A program made the translations under genes and the position numbers. This document shows positions 9,281-21,422 of a DNA stretch of 64,000 nucleotides, piece by piece (the first letter of the stretch is position 1; each line of letters begins with the position of its first letter). Source of the DNA: Coniella vitis (taxonomy: Eukaryota > Ascomycota > Sordariomycetes > Diaporthales > Schizoparmaceae); contig WUJK01000016.1 of the NCBI GenBank assembly GCA_011317545.1, forward strand, positions 1 through 64,000, read 5' to 3'. The notes below the pieces were generated by a model. That model saw nothing but the letters and a program-made list of their open reading frames with translations. It did no database searches and had not been told where the DNA came from.

Positions 9281-11883
9281 ATGGCCGACCTTTTACGATA
9301 CACTATTAACGGCAAGCCGATCCAGGAGCTGGTCGACCACGCCAAGGTGCGCATCCACTGGCGCAAGAACCAACAGACTGCCTTCTGCGCCTACCTCGCC
9401 GGTTTCAAAAAGTCCAAGAACACGCTGGGTCTGAATGTATACGGGATGGAGGACGATGCAGAGCTCCTCCAGCTCTGCCGCGACGCCGACGCGCTCGATG
9501 GGGACTGCCCTGACCCCGCCGCGCTGCCGCCCCACTACTGGGCTGCCGTGCGCAAGAGAATCGTCGCTAGCCTGACGTATACGCTTGCGAGGCTCGAGAA
9601 GGAGGGCAAAGTGGTCGAGAGGTACGATATGCTTCTGAAGCGGAGGGTCGTCGACTGGCCCGAGGAGCTGGTCGCTGAGTGGACCAAGCAGGGCACTCGC
9701 TGGACGGGCAATGAGCGCCAAGGCATATCTACTACTGCACGAGCTGCGCAATATTTGGCTGCTACTGCCGTAGCTCCAGGTCCTGCGGCCCCGCCAGTTG
9801 CACCCCCGCATCTACAGCACCGAGGCCGAATATATGCGCCTGTCTTGAGTCCCTAAGGCCCCAATGCGCAAGCACAAAGCTTCGCGCAAACCGCTTCCCC
9901 AGGATGGGCACAGGACAGATTTGCAGCTGGACCAGGTCTTGGTGCTAATGCTTAAGCAAGACCATCACTAAGCCCTCAATACTCACACTAAGATCATTAA
10001 GGTCGTCTTGACAATGGAGTAATAGAGGAGCTGAGAGGGCTGGTACTTGCCCAAGGAGAAGCAATGCAACTCGACGAAGCAGAAGAACCCGCGGCTCCAG
10101 TGCAGGCAGTTACGCAAGCAGCACCTCGCCAGGCATATGACGCTCTTTAATCTCACCAGCAGGGCCTCTTGTCACACCACCCGCCACATCATCAAGAAAC
10201 ATAAGAGAAGCAAGGTCTATGCCAGCCTCAATCTTAGGCTCTCATACAACCGCCAGTCCAAACTCCTGTTTAAACTCCAGCTCCTGTTCAAGCTCCTATT
10301 CAGACTCCTGTTCAGGCTGTTATTCAGACTCCTATTCAATTTCCTGTTCAAGTTCCTGTTCAGGCTCCTGTTCAAGCCTCTGTTCAAACTCCTGCCCAAT
10401 TTCCTGTTCCAGATTCGGCGCAACAAGAAGTGCAGCTCGATACACAGCACCAGGCAGATTCCTCTACTCAAGTCCTAGTACAAGCGCAGTGCCAACAGGA
10501 GGCGACATACGACGGTATCGGGCAGCGTGAGCCTGTGCAGCAGCGTGAGCCTGTGCAAGGCCAAGGACATGAAGATCCGTCAGCACACAAAAGCCAGCAG
10601 TACCGCCACCAACAGCACACCCCCCCCCGCCCACGAGCGTACAGGTCGGCAACAGAATGCAAAAGTCGGCGTCAAGCGTAGCGTCAAGCCAACCACGTCG
10701 GGTCCCCGCAGAATCACAGTTATATCAGTCCAGACACAATTCCAACGCGACACATCAACAACAACAGCGGCACAAGACAAACTCCCCGCTTGTACCTTCT
10801 GCCTTACATCCCAATCGTGGACAGCGATGGTCTCGTGCATCCCCCCCTGTCCAGCCATCGCCGCAAGCCCAGGATATGGCTCAATCGCGTATCCCACTAT
10901 AAGCTTCTCCTGGTGGTACAGGCACTCATGCGCAGGCCAAGTCCACGTCCAGCCTGCCGCTCACTGCTCCTCGTGTAGACCAACAAACAGTGAACCCTCT
11001 CTCCAGAACAGCTGTTTGGGCGAGTACGCTGCAAGCGCCTGCACCACCAATGTCTCCGCCCCAGTCAGTACTATTAATCACCGGTTCTGATCATAGCCAC
11101 GACGCGAGGCAGCGTAGTCCCGTTCACGATGCCAACGACTCTTTGTCCGATTCTCAGCATGAAGGTGCACCACAACCGCCTCCTCTCACTGCCGCTTGGA
11201 TCATAAATTCATTCAAGAAATTAAATGCCCAGCCCGAGGAACAAGAGCCGATATCACCCCTCGTTGTAAGGCATAGAGGTCCTGGTGTATCTTTTGAAAC
11301 GTCTTCGCCTTCTTTTGTGCAAATGGACTCTCAACAGCTGCCTTCTTTGCCACGAGAGCAGCTTCATCAAGACATTAGGGCTACAACCAAATCTGACAAC
11401 GAATCAGTCCGACCCGAAGTCTTGCTGTCGAGGTTGGCAAATCTCTGGTCTTTAAAGCCAAAGCAGCCAGAGCACCACGCCGTTTCGCAAGACAGGCATA
11501 CCCCCAGCGCTGCTACGGTCCAGGCTTCGACTACAGACCGTGCGCTGCCAAAGTCGGGCTCTAGTGCACTAAGTCTACTACTCGCGTCCAAGGCAGCGCT
11601 TCTGCAATCCAAGCTGGAAGTCGATTTCGGGGCCCCGTCCGGGTCGACGCTGGCCGCAGCTCTTCGGGCGATACTCAAAGGAGTTCTGGTTGATCGCGCC
11701 TCATCGGTGGGATGGCAGCGCTCTTGGCCTTATGCTTTGCCGTCTGCCGATGCGCGTTTACAGTCACGTTCTGGGATAGGAATTCACAACACGGATGGTT
11801 GGATCAGCGATAGCCTGCCACGCGGAATACAAGGAAGTGCACTATGGCAAAGATTCCTACGTAAGAGGGCGGCAGGATTCTAG
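9281..11883 (+). pseudogene. Gln/Pro-rich protein with helical N-domain, RIP-type stops
   Basis: ATG 9281 opens a GC-rich frame. The N-terminal domain of about 150 residues is helical and charged (I-H-W-R-K-N-Q-Q-T-A-F-C-A-Y-L, later L-P-P-H-Y-W-A-A-V-R-K and V-D-W-P-E-E-L-V-A-E-W). A Gln/Pro/Ala-rich region with P-V-Q repeats follows. The frame is interrupted by TAA/TAG at 9854, 9953, 9989, 9998, 10148, 10202, 10235 and 10271, all where CAA/CAG would fit the surrounding Gln-rich sequence. A C9 run at 10620-10628 shifts the frame by one base. Beyond it the reading continues with one more TAA (10900) and then a clean 298-codon C-terminal part to TAG 11881-11883. One added C makes the whole locus exactly 868 codons. 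No known domain is recognised; a regulatory or scaffold protein is a guess. The 3' end abuts the AT-rich block. Confidence 0.65.
10257..10415 (+). repeat. ~12-bp coding minisatellite (P-V-Q-x repeats)
   Basis: About a dozen degenerate units of the type CCTGTTCAGGCT encode Pro-Val/Ile-Gln-Thr/Ala/Val repeats in the frame of the 9281 gene. The Gln codons are CAG or CAA, the substrate for the TAA/TAG changes seen around it. Minus-strand Leu-Asn-Arg repeats are shadows. Confidence 0.75.
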
Positions 11884-13492
11884 GTATTGATGTTACTTTA
11901 TAAAGGTGGTGGCGTATTAAATTAAATGTTGAAGCTTATATGATACTCTTCCTTGGTTGTGTATTTCCATGCGGGATACCTCTTAACTAGATTTATATAT
12001 AGGTGGAAATATTATATTAAGATATAGAGAGAATCTCGGGACTATAATATATATCTAACGGTCTTTAAACCTATAGATTAATTAGGGTAATTGATAGTCC
12101 ACCTATTCTTCAATAGTATGCTTATTTAAGCTGGAATTGCTTATCTTATTCTAATATATATACTATATAACGATATCCATAAAACGCTAGTTTAGCGTTG
12201 GTATATATAGCCTAATATCTCTATAAAGTCTAGTTTAAACTTAATAAATTATTAATATATTCGTCTATTCTCGCTATATTTTTAGAATAAAGAACTTATA
12301 ATTAATTATTAGAATATTATTTTCTATAACCGTTTTACTACGCAATTTACTATAAATTAAGAAGATTAATATATTTAATAGGTTCGTACTTTATATAGCC
12401 GAAGTGAATATACTACTTAAATTAATCTTTACTATTATAAGGTTAATTAAAAACTAAAAACTTTTAAACTACCTTTTCATCCTTTCCGTATATATTATAT
12501 TTATTATATAGTTACGGGTAAATATACGGCTTCGGTATATTAGAATACGAAGCTATAGATAGTATTTCCCTTCCTATAATAGACCGATATTATATAAGCT
12601 TAACTCGAGCTGCTTATAAATAGCTTATAAGCTATTCGAGTATAACCGATAACGATATCTATATTAACGAAACGGACTTATAGGAAAACTCTAAAAGCGG
12701 ATCCTTAAACCTAGCTTAAGAGCTACTTAAGAGTAGCTTTTACGCCGCTCTTTAGATATTAAACTTACCTTTCTCCTTAAGTTAGTTAATAATAAAATTC
12801 GGGATCGTAATTATAAACGCTCTTTCGATAGCTTATTATATCTTCCTCTTCTTGCTTATTATTATCTTTAATATTAATAATAGTAATAATAATAATAATA
12901 TATTAATAATAATTATAATAATAATAATATAGGATATAGCCTTTTTAATATATATATTCTATATATTATTCTCTTTATCTTTATACTTATCTATATTATA
13001 AATACTATTATTTCTATATTTATATATTTTATTTATTTAATTAAATTAACGTCGCACTAGTTACGCTAGTATACTTCTTAAAGGGTATCTCGGCGTATAC
13101 TACTTATCGTATTATTATAAGATATATTATTATACCCGCTTAATAAATACCCTTATTATATAACCTAAGCCCGAAAGCCGCTAAATAACTTATTAACTAT
13201 ATCCTAGAGTCTAAATACTCTAAGATTTAATTTTAAAGAGGGGTTATATAATACTATTTATATAGCTTACGAAGGGCTACCTAGGGTTAGATTAGCGTAC
13301 TAGCGCATAATAAGCCGGCCTAAAGATATAGCTAAGACTAATCCTAAGCCCGCTCTATATACGTATATATTACCGATTATATTAGTAATAGCTTTACTAA
13401 TAATAATACTTTAGAACGCGGGTATTTAAGAAGCCCGCTAGCTATTAAACTAATATTATATAATAAAGCTTTTATAGTAGAGTAAGGCGGCA
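11884..13492. other. RIP-degraded AT-rich flank of element 1
   Basis: About 1.6 kb, with AT content rising sharply within 100 bp of the 9281 gene's stop. It includes an (AAT)n/(TAA)n-rich patch at about 12870-12960. It was contiguous with 20945-21422 before element 1 inserted. No frame or repeat family could be assigned. Confidence 0.55.
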
Positions 13493-13977
13493 TATTATAA
13501 CCCACGGTTATACAGGTTATAGGAATAGGCCAGCGCAACTATATACCAGCAAATCGGAACCTTAACGGACCGATAGGGATCTCTTATATAACCAGGTTAT
13601 ATAGGATAATATAGTTAGGGTTAGGGTTATACGAACTAATTAGGAATAGATTATTAAGATTATTAGATAATCTAGTAGAGTCGGATTATTAGGATCGTAA
13701 GATAATCTAAATAATCTAAGGTTAAATAAGGAATTTAATATAGAATAACGAAAGGATATAAGGACGATAGATTTCCTAGCTATTAGATAGTTTTCCTTAT
13801 AATCTTTAGTTATAAATCTAGGTATTATTTTATATAATAAGGTAATCCCTCTTAATTACTTATAATACTTAATATTACTCGATAATATATAAAGACTTAA
13901 AGGTAATACTTCCCTGCCTGCTAATATATAACTTATAGGTACTTCTAGAATCCGGGATTTAGGTAAGGATTATTATA
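13493..13977 (+). repeat. Element 1 5' LTR
   Basis: 485 bp, identical in length to its partner at 20460-20944. It contains two adjacent TTAGGG units at 13615-13626 and an AGTTATAAA at 13808 that could be the start of R (see findings). Confidence 0.92.
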
Positions 13978-14099
13978 TTTTTATAACTCTTATTTAGGAC
14001 GGTTTATATATACCTCTTAGGTAATATTAAGTATAATAATAGTTCCTTAAACTCCTACCCTATCTACCTTAGGCGAAGGATATTATTAGGTTATAACTT

Positions 14100-17000
14100 A
14101 GGAAGATATAATATACTAATTAATCGAACTTACCTAATAATTTATTATACTTTAAGAGAATTAGGAGTAATAGAATCGTATTATCTATAGGTAGGCCTAA
14201 TAGCTCGAATAATATTAGGCTATAGTTATTATACCCTTAATACCTATTATTCGAAATACCGGTAATAGCTATAAGATAGATAAACCTATTATATATAACG
14301 GTAACTAAAAGATACTTTAAGGGTTCCTTACCTATTATAAGGTATACTTCCTATATAATATAATATAATTTACTATTAAACCCGATAAAATTATCCTAAC
14401 CGGTATATAACTCGAAAAGGATATATTTATTTAGTATAAACCCTTACTTTATAATTATATTAAATACCTAGATAACCTCGATTAATATAAGACGATTACT
14501 AAGAATATATTCGATTTATTCGTAGGGTTCGAATATATCTTTAAGGAAATATTTAGCGATTCTAACGAAGAATAGATTATAATATAATAATTTATAGAAC
14601 TTAAGTAGAATAAGTTTACTTTAGCTTATACGGTCCGCTTTAAATAACTCTTAGTACGCCTCCCTTAGGAAGATAAGAACCTTATAGAATATTATTATAG
14701 AGGACTTAAGGATAAGGTTAAGGACGAAATCTCTAAGTAGGATTAGCCTAAAGACTTTATAATATTTAGTAATAATATTATCCGTATCGATAATTATCTT
14801 TATAAAAGATATATAGAGAAAAGTAAGAAAGGAGGAAGTTATATTATATAGAGGAATTATATTAATATAGGACGACGGATTTAATAGATAATTAATTATA
14901 GCTTTTAGTAATAAGGTATAATAATTAGTAGTATTATATATATAGGATTTATAAAGCTCGATATAGCTTAGCGTAAACCTATAAATAAGGAATATTTTAA
15001 CTATAATAAGATAGGCTACTTTATATAAGAATACCGATAACCTAAGAAACCTAGAGAATTTAAGAAAATCCCCGAAGGATAATAAGCTAATATTATAATA
15101 TATAAAACTATAGACTCCCCTCCTAGCTAGAACTAGCTTCTAGAGTAAATATCGGATAACTCCGATTATAAACTCCTTAACTAGACCTTTTATTATAAGG
15201 ATAATTATATAATATACCTCTTAGTAAAGTAAGGCTTAGGATAATTCCTTTAGAAACCTTATAAGGAACGATAAATTATAATTATTTAGAGAATACCCCT
15301 CCTAACGGATATTTTATAGAGTAATATTACGGAAATTACGGAATAATAAGAAATACTTAATATTAGTTAGAATACTAATATCTAAATTATTAATAAAGAA
15401 ATAAGCTTAGAACTAGAAAGCTTTATAAACGAAGATACCGATAAAGGAGATATATACTATCTTATCTATAATATTATACTTAGAGAATTATTTAGGATAA
15501 TAACCTATTAAGATAAAACCCCCCTTATATAGGAAGATATACGAATTAATTACCTTTACGAAAAATACTACTAGATTATATAGTTTACTTATATTATATA
15601 TAATTATAGATAATACTTTAAATATAAGGTAATTAACGAATAATTCCCTATACGCGAGATAGGGTATAGTATTATTACCTATAATAACGATAATAGCGAT
15701 TATTATAAAGTACTTAGAATAAGGGGAAATTATACTAGTATTAGCCTTATATATAATACCCCCTACGAATATATTATACGATAAGTAAAATAATACTAAT
15801 ATACGATACCCTAATATATACTTTATATATAAGAAAAAGCGCTCGATTAGTATAGAATATACGAATAGAAATAAAGGGAAAAGCTTATAAAGCCTATATA
15901 TATAGAACCTACGTATTATAGCTTCTATAAGCGCGCCGATTATATAGAATACTTAGCGGATAAAGTATATACCTATTATAACCTTAAGGATAATTAGCCC
16001 GGAGTATAAACTCTATATACCGAAGAAGAAAATTAAGCGTACCTATAGTAATAGGCTATAGTATATATATAATACGGAATATAATAAGCTAAGAACTTAA
16101 TATAAATAATAGCTCTTAGAGCGTAGTAAGAATAGTAGAACCTAAAAGGTAAGGATCGCCTATAAGGGATAATAAGCGATTAAGACTTACGGTAAAATCC
16201 CTCTATATAATAGATAGCTCGATATACGAATATTTAAAAATCGTAATATAAATTAATAATAAATATTATATAATACTCCTAGATAACGGAGCGTAAGGAA
16301 ACTTTATATCCCTAAGCGTTATTAATAAAGAACGGATACTTTAGAAGAAGAAGATAAAACCCTATAAACTTAATATTATAAAAGGTATAAAAGTCGCTTA
16401 TAGCTAAGGTATTATCGATATAGAATCTAATTAATTACTAATTATAATCTATAGATATATAATACTAATAAACTTCGATATTACGGATATTATATAATAC
16501 GAGCTAATCTTAGGTATATTATAATTAAGAAAGGAAAATCCTCGAATCGATTAGATTAATAGCTATATTTTATAGGATAAAGCGGATACCTAAGAAGCGG
16601 TTATAATTAAAGGCGTAAGATCGGATTTAATTATTAAGCAATATCTAGATAATAGGGGCTTAAACGAATTTATATATACCTTTAAATCGAGAAGAGCTAA
16701 GGTAATAACTACCCTAGGATATAATAAACCTCGATAGCTTATAGAGAAGGACCTAGCGATAGTTAATACCTAATAGAATAAGGGATATAATAGATTAGGA
16801 TATAATATAAGAGGATTCTATAGATAATAGGATATATTATCGCGGTAAGTTTAAGAAGGAACTAAATATATATAATAATATCTCCTTATAATAGTAACTA
16901 TATAAGATAAAGATATATTTAGAGACCTCTCCGGTATATTAAAAGAGTATCGGAAGTTTATAAAACTATTTTAAAGAAAATTCGATAATAACCTATTAGA

Positions 17001-19720
17001 GTATAGCTTATATAACTACGGAATCCTACTTAAGGAAGGAGAATAATTAAAGTTCTTTCCTATCTACGGATTAGATAAGGATAAACTTAAAGTATTTAGA
17101 GAATATATCGACGAAAATCTTAAGAAAGGCTATATTAGACCCTTCTATTTATTAGTAGGATACCTAATCCTATTTATATTAAAGAAAAACGGTAAACTAT
17201 AATTATATATTAACTATCGGTAACTTAACGATATTATAATTAAGAATCGGTACTACTTACCTCTCTTTAAAGAACTTAGAGATAAACTTAGAGGAGCCTA
17301 ATAATTTATAGCCCTTAACCTTAAAGAAGGATATATATATATTCGTATTAAACCCGGAGAAGAATAGAAAATAGCGTTTAGAATATACTACGGATATTTC
17401 GAATATCTTATTATACTATTCGGACTTACTAACGCCCCTATATTATTCTAGGAAATAATAAACTTTATCTTATATAAATACCTCGATTATTTTATAATCG
17501 CTTACTTAGACGATATCCTTATTTACTTAAAGATATTCGAGGAATACTAGAAATATATTATAATAATCCTATAAATCCTTTAAAATAATAAGATTTTAGT
17601 AAAACCTACTAAATATAACTAGAATACTTAAGAAATTAACTACCTTAGATATATTATTATACTAAGGTATATATAAATATAAAAAGATAAAGTATAGGTA
17701 GTTAAGGACTAGCTTATACCTTAGAATATTAAGGATATTAGAGCTTTTTTAAGCTATACTAACTTCTACCGATAATTTATTAAGAATTATAATAATATTA
17801 TAGTATTATTTATAGAACTTACGAAAAAGGATATTACCTTTAATTAGAATAAATAGGTATAGAAAGCCTTTAATATAATTAAGGATACCGTTATATTAAA
17901 ACTAATCCTAATTAAAGTAGATTAAGATAAAGTTTTCGAGATTAAGATAGATATATTAGATTATATACTTAATAAATAACTCGGATAATAAGATAATAAA
18001 GGATAATTATAGATAATTAGTAACTTTAGTAAGAAATTAAACGGATTAGAATTTAACTACGGAACGCCCGATTAAGAACTTATAATAATAATAAAAGCCT
18101 TTAGGGAATAGCGATATTACCTTATCGGCGTAAAATAATAAATTCTTATATATACGGATTATAAGAATCTCTAGGTATTTACCTCGATAAAGCAGCTTAA
18201 TAAACGATAAGTTAGATAGTACGAATTTCTATTAGAATTCGATTTTAAGATTATTTACCGTAAAGGTAAGGAAATTAAATAAATAGACGCTCTTAGTAAA
18301 CGGTTAAATTATAAGGATAGTAATAGTAAAGATTAAGATATTATAATAATCTTTAAGGAAGATTCGGAAAGTAATCTTACTATACTATCTATTATTAAGG
18401 AATTTAACGTAATATTATATATCGAAGGAGAAATACCTAACCTCGATAGTATAATAATATTAGAATAAAACGATTATATTAGAAGTATTTATAATATACT
18501 AGTATATAAATACTAAGGAATTAGAATAACCTATAAAAGGATCTAATACTATTAAAACCTATTAAACCTTAAGAAACGAGTTACGGATATCGTTAATAAC
18601 TACGATATATATAAACGGAATAAAATAGAACGATATAAACCTTACGGATTATTATAACCTCTACTAATATCTATAATTATCTAGTCCTCTATTAATCTAG
18701 ACTTTATTATTAAGCTACCCCTTTTACGAGAACCCTTAACTTAAGTATAATATAATAATATCTTAATAGTAGTTTATAGATTAAGCAAATATATATACTT
18801 CCTACTATATAAGGAAAGTAGTATTATAGAAGAACTCGTATATATATTCCTCCGTATTATTATTACTAATTATAGAATACCTTAGGAAATTATATTAGAT
18901 AGAGATAGAAAATTCGTATCGAAATTCTAGATCTTACTTATTAAATACCTCGGAATAATATAACGTATATCTATAGTATTTTATCCTTAGATAGACGGAT
19001 AAATAGAACGTACTAACTAGATTATAGAATAATATCTATAATACTATATTAATTATAAATAAGATAATTAGGTCGAACTCTTACCTATAGTATAATTCGC
19101 TTATAATAGCGTAGATATAATAAGTATAGGAAAATTACTATTCTTCCTATTCTATAAATATAACCCTATAATATATTATAAAATACTATTAGGTAGAAAT
19201 ATAGAAACGGTAGATTAATACGCTAGAAGAATTAAGTAATTATACGAAGATACTTAATATATACTTTAGGATATTAAAAAACGAATAACGAAATATACTA
19301 ATTAGAGAAGGATTAAGGGATTAATCCTATAAAAGGGAGATAAAGTTTACCTTAACTATAAAAATATTAAAACTACTAGACCTAGTAATAAACTCGATTA
19401 TAAAAAACTCGGACCCTATAAAATCGTATAATAAATTTCCCTAATTAACTATAAACTCGAAATCCTATATATATATCTATACTTAGTCTTCTATATTTTA
19501 CTTCTAGAATTAGTATTAATAGATATAGAACTCTTATATAATATAGATATTATCGAACTAGAATAAGTATAATACGAAGTTAAATAAATCCTTAATTTAT
19601 ATAAACGCGGACGCGGAAAATAATACTTTATTAAATAGAAAGGATATAATAACTTAGAAAATACTTAGGAACCCCTAAAGAATATCTATAAAGATCTAAT
19701 TAAAGAATACGAAAATTAAC
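14100..19720 (+). pseudogene. Element 1 degraded gag-pol
   Basis: Domains are readable in order. The retrotransposon Gag core is at about 14440-14830. A CCHC zinc knuckle lies at 14993-15034 (CX2CX4HX4C spacing kept, with Cys/His codons turned to Tyr). The aspartic protease L-L-D-N-G-A is at 16276-16293 (D-S-G-A before mutation). The reverse transcriptase Y-L-D-D box is at 17503-17514. RNase H T-D-Y-K-N-L is at about 18153-18170. The integrase core is at about 18690-19020, with an acidic D-R-D-R-K segment and a P-x-x-D-G-x-x-E-R-T motif. The chromodomain at about 19605-19700 has K-G-Y and E-N-T followed by a mutated Trp. Stops occur throughout. The normal product would copy the RNA and integrate it, with the chromodomain guiding insertion to modified histones. 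Confidence 0.9.
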
Positions 19721-19799
19721 GAATAATTTAATAATAGATAGAATTAGAAAACTTACTAACGATTAGATAAACCCCCCCTATTAAAAGCGCTAACTAAAT

Positions 19800-20440
19800 C
19801 TAATAGCCTATTAAAATCTATAATAAACTAATTTATAATATTAAACTCCTATATTAGTAAATTAGGAAACGCTTTAGGTAAAGGACCCGCCGGTACTAAA
19901 ACTACCGCCTCCTTTTCTACCTCCTTACGCTCTATATAATCTAACTCCTCTATAGAATCTAGACCCTAGCGAATAGCCCGTACTATCTTCTCTCTCTATA
20001 TCTTTTTCTACTTATAAAGGCGATCTATATATACGTTTAGAGTATAACGAGCCTCGTCTAATTCCTCTATCTTATCCTTAATCTTCTAATAATACTAAGA
20101 GATAATACGAATATTAAACGGAGAAGGACCTAGTATATTATAGCGAGATTTATTTAAACGAATATACTCGGTATAACGGTCGGAATATATTACGGAAATC
20201 TAATAAAAAGAAAGCCCCCGTTCCTTATAGTTAGAGTAGGTTAGTATCTCTATATAATACTCTAGAATAGATTAAAGAAGAAGGTTACGCTTAACGGGTT
20301 TAGGAGTAACCGACGAAGAAACCTTTTAAGAACGATTTTTATTAATTCTCGACGATATAATAAATTAGGAAGGTATAATCCGAAGTAAGAATATTAGGTA
20401 GGACTATTTACGGAAATACCGTAGGTTTTTAGGGATAAAA
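19800..20440 (-). pseudogene. Element 1 antisense coiled-coil frame
   Basis: On the minus strand between the chromodomain and the polypurine tract, a frame with few stops starts near a Met-Ser-Ser-Arg at about 20362. It gives a charged helical segment (K-I-E-E-L-D-E-A-R-Y-T-L) around 20060 and ends near 19850 after P-A-G-P-L-P-K-A-F. Elements 2, 3 and 4 have a related frame in the same place and orientation. The function is unknown. Antisense frames in this position are known from some plant Ty3/Gypsy elements. All copies carry RIP-type stops. Confidence 0.6.
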
Positions 20441-20459
20441 ACCGATAGAAGGGAGATAA

Positions 20460-20944
20460 TATTATAACCTACGGTTATATAGGTTATAGGAATAGGCTAG
20501 CGTAATTATATACTAGTAAATCGGAACCTTAACGGACCGATAGGGATCTTTTATATAACTAGGTTATATAGGATAATATAATTAGGGTTAAGGTTATATA
20601 AACTAATTAGGAATAGATTATTAAGATTATTAGATAATCTAATAGAGTCGGATTATTAGGATCGTAAGATAATTTAAATAATCTAAGGTTAAATAAGGAA
20701 TTTAATATAGAATAACGAAAGGATATAAAGACGATAGATTTCCTAGCTATTAGATAGTTTTCCTTATAATCTTTAGTTATAAATCTAAGTATTATTTTAT
20801 ATAATAGGGTAATCCCTCTTAATTACTTATAATACTTAATATTGCTTAATAACGTACGAAGACTTAAAGGTAATACTTCCCTACCTACTAATATACAACT
20901 TATAGGTACTTCCAGAATCCGGGATTTAGGTAAGGATCATTATA
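20460..20944 (+). repeat. Element 1 3' LTR
   Basis: 485 bp. Its TTAGGG pair is reduced to TTAGGG-TTAAGG (20582-20593) by a G-to-A change. The right end is ...GGATCATTATA followed by the CGGCA duplication. Confidence 0.92.
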
Positions 20945-21422
20945 CGGCAGTATAAGTTATATTAGGGATATACCCTAAAGCGCCTATTATTAATAAAGCG
21001 CGATACGTATAAAAGTATATATTATTATATTAACGATAATTCGCCTTTTCTTTATTATCGTAGATAATAGTATATAGCTAGCAGTACCCTTATTATTATA
21101 ATTAATAGGGATATTATACTATTTATTCAAGTATATTTAGCCTAACCCTATTCTAACTCCTATTTTAAACTAGCCTTCTACCTCTATTGCCTACCTTCTC
21201 CTCTCCTTAACTCTCTCTTTCTTTCTCTTCCTCCTTTACTCTTAGTTATATATACCTTTAGCAGTACTATTAGCGCTCCTCATTACCGCCCTAAAGCCTC
21301 CGCTTAAAATACTAGATAATATTATTATCTTAAACTATTACCGCTATTATTATAATCCCTTCTAAGAAAGAAAGTAAGTATATCTATCCTATTAAACGCT
21401 TATAGAAACTTAAGCTAGCTTA
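20945..21422. other. RIP-degraded AT-rich flank, right of element 1
   Basis: Continuation of the pre-insertion sequence from 11884-13492. AT content falls steeply at about 21425, where the minus-strand coding frame begins. No feature is seen. Confidence 0.5.

Larger units (their letters stand above)
13493..20944 (+). mobile_element. LTR retrotransposon element 1 (Ty3/Gypsy chromovirus), RIP-inactivated
   Basis: A structurally complete element of 7452 bp, flanked by a perfect 5-bp duplication CGGCA (13488-13492 and 20945-20949). The two LTRs are 485 bp each, ending TA...TA where TG...CA is expected before RIP. A purine tract (AGAAGGGAGATAA) precedes the 3' LTR. The interior encodes Gag and Pol in the plus direction and ends with a chromodomain, which assigns it to the chromovirus branch. 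An antisense coiled-coil frame lies between pol and the 3' LTR. Unlike elements 2, 3 and 4 it lacks the tRNA-like insert. Every protein frame is full of TAA/TAG and Ala/Thr-to-Ile type changes, so it is dead. Confidence 0.93.

Noticed and set aside
13615..13626. Possible telomere or interstitial telomere from TTAGGG units
   Set aside because: Only two units, always inside an LTR at the same place, with unique sequence on both sides. It is part of the retrotransposon, not a chromosome end.
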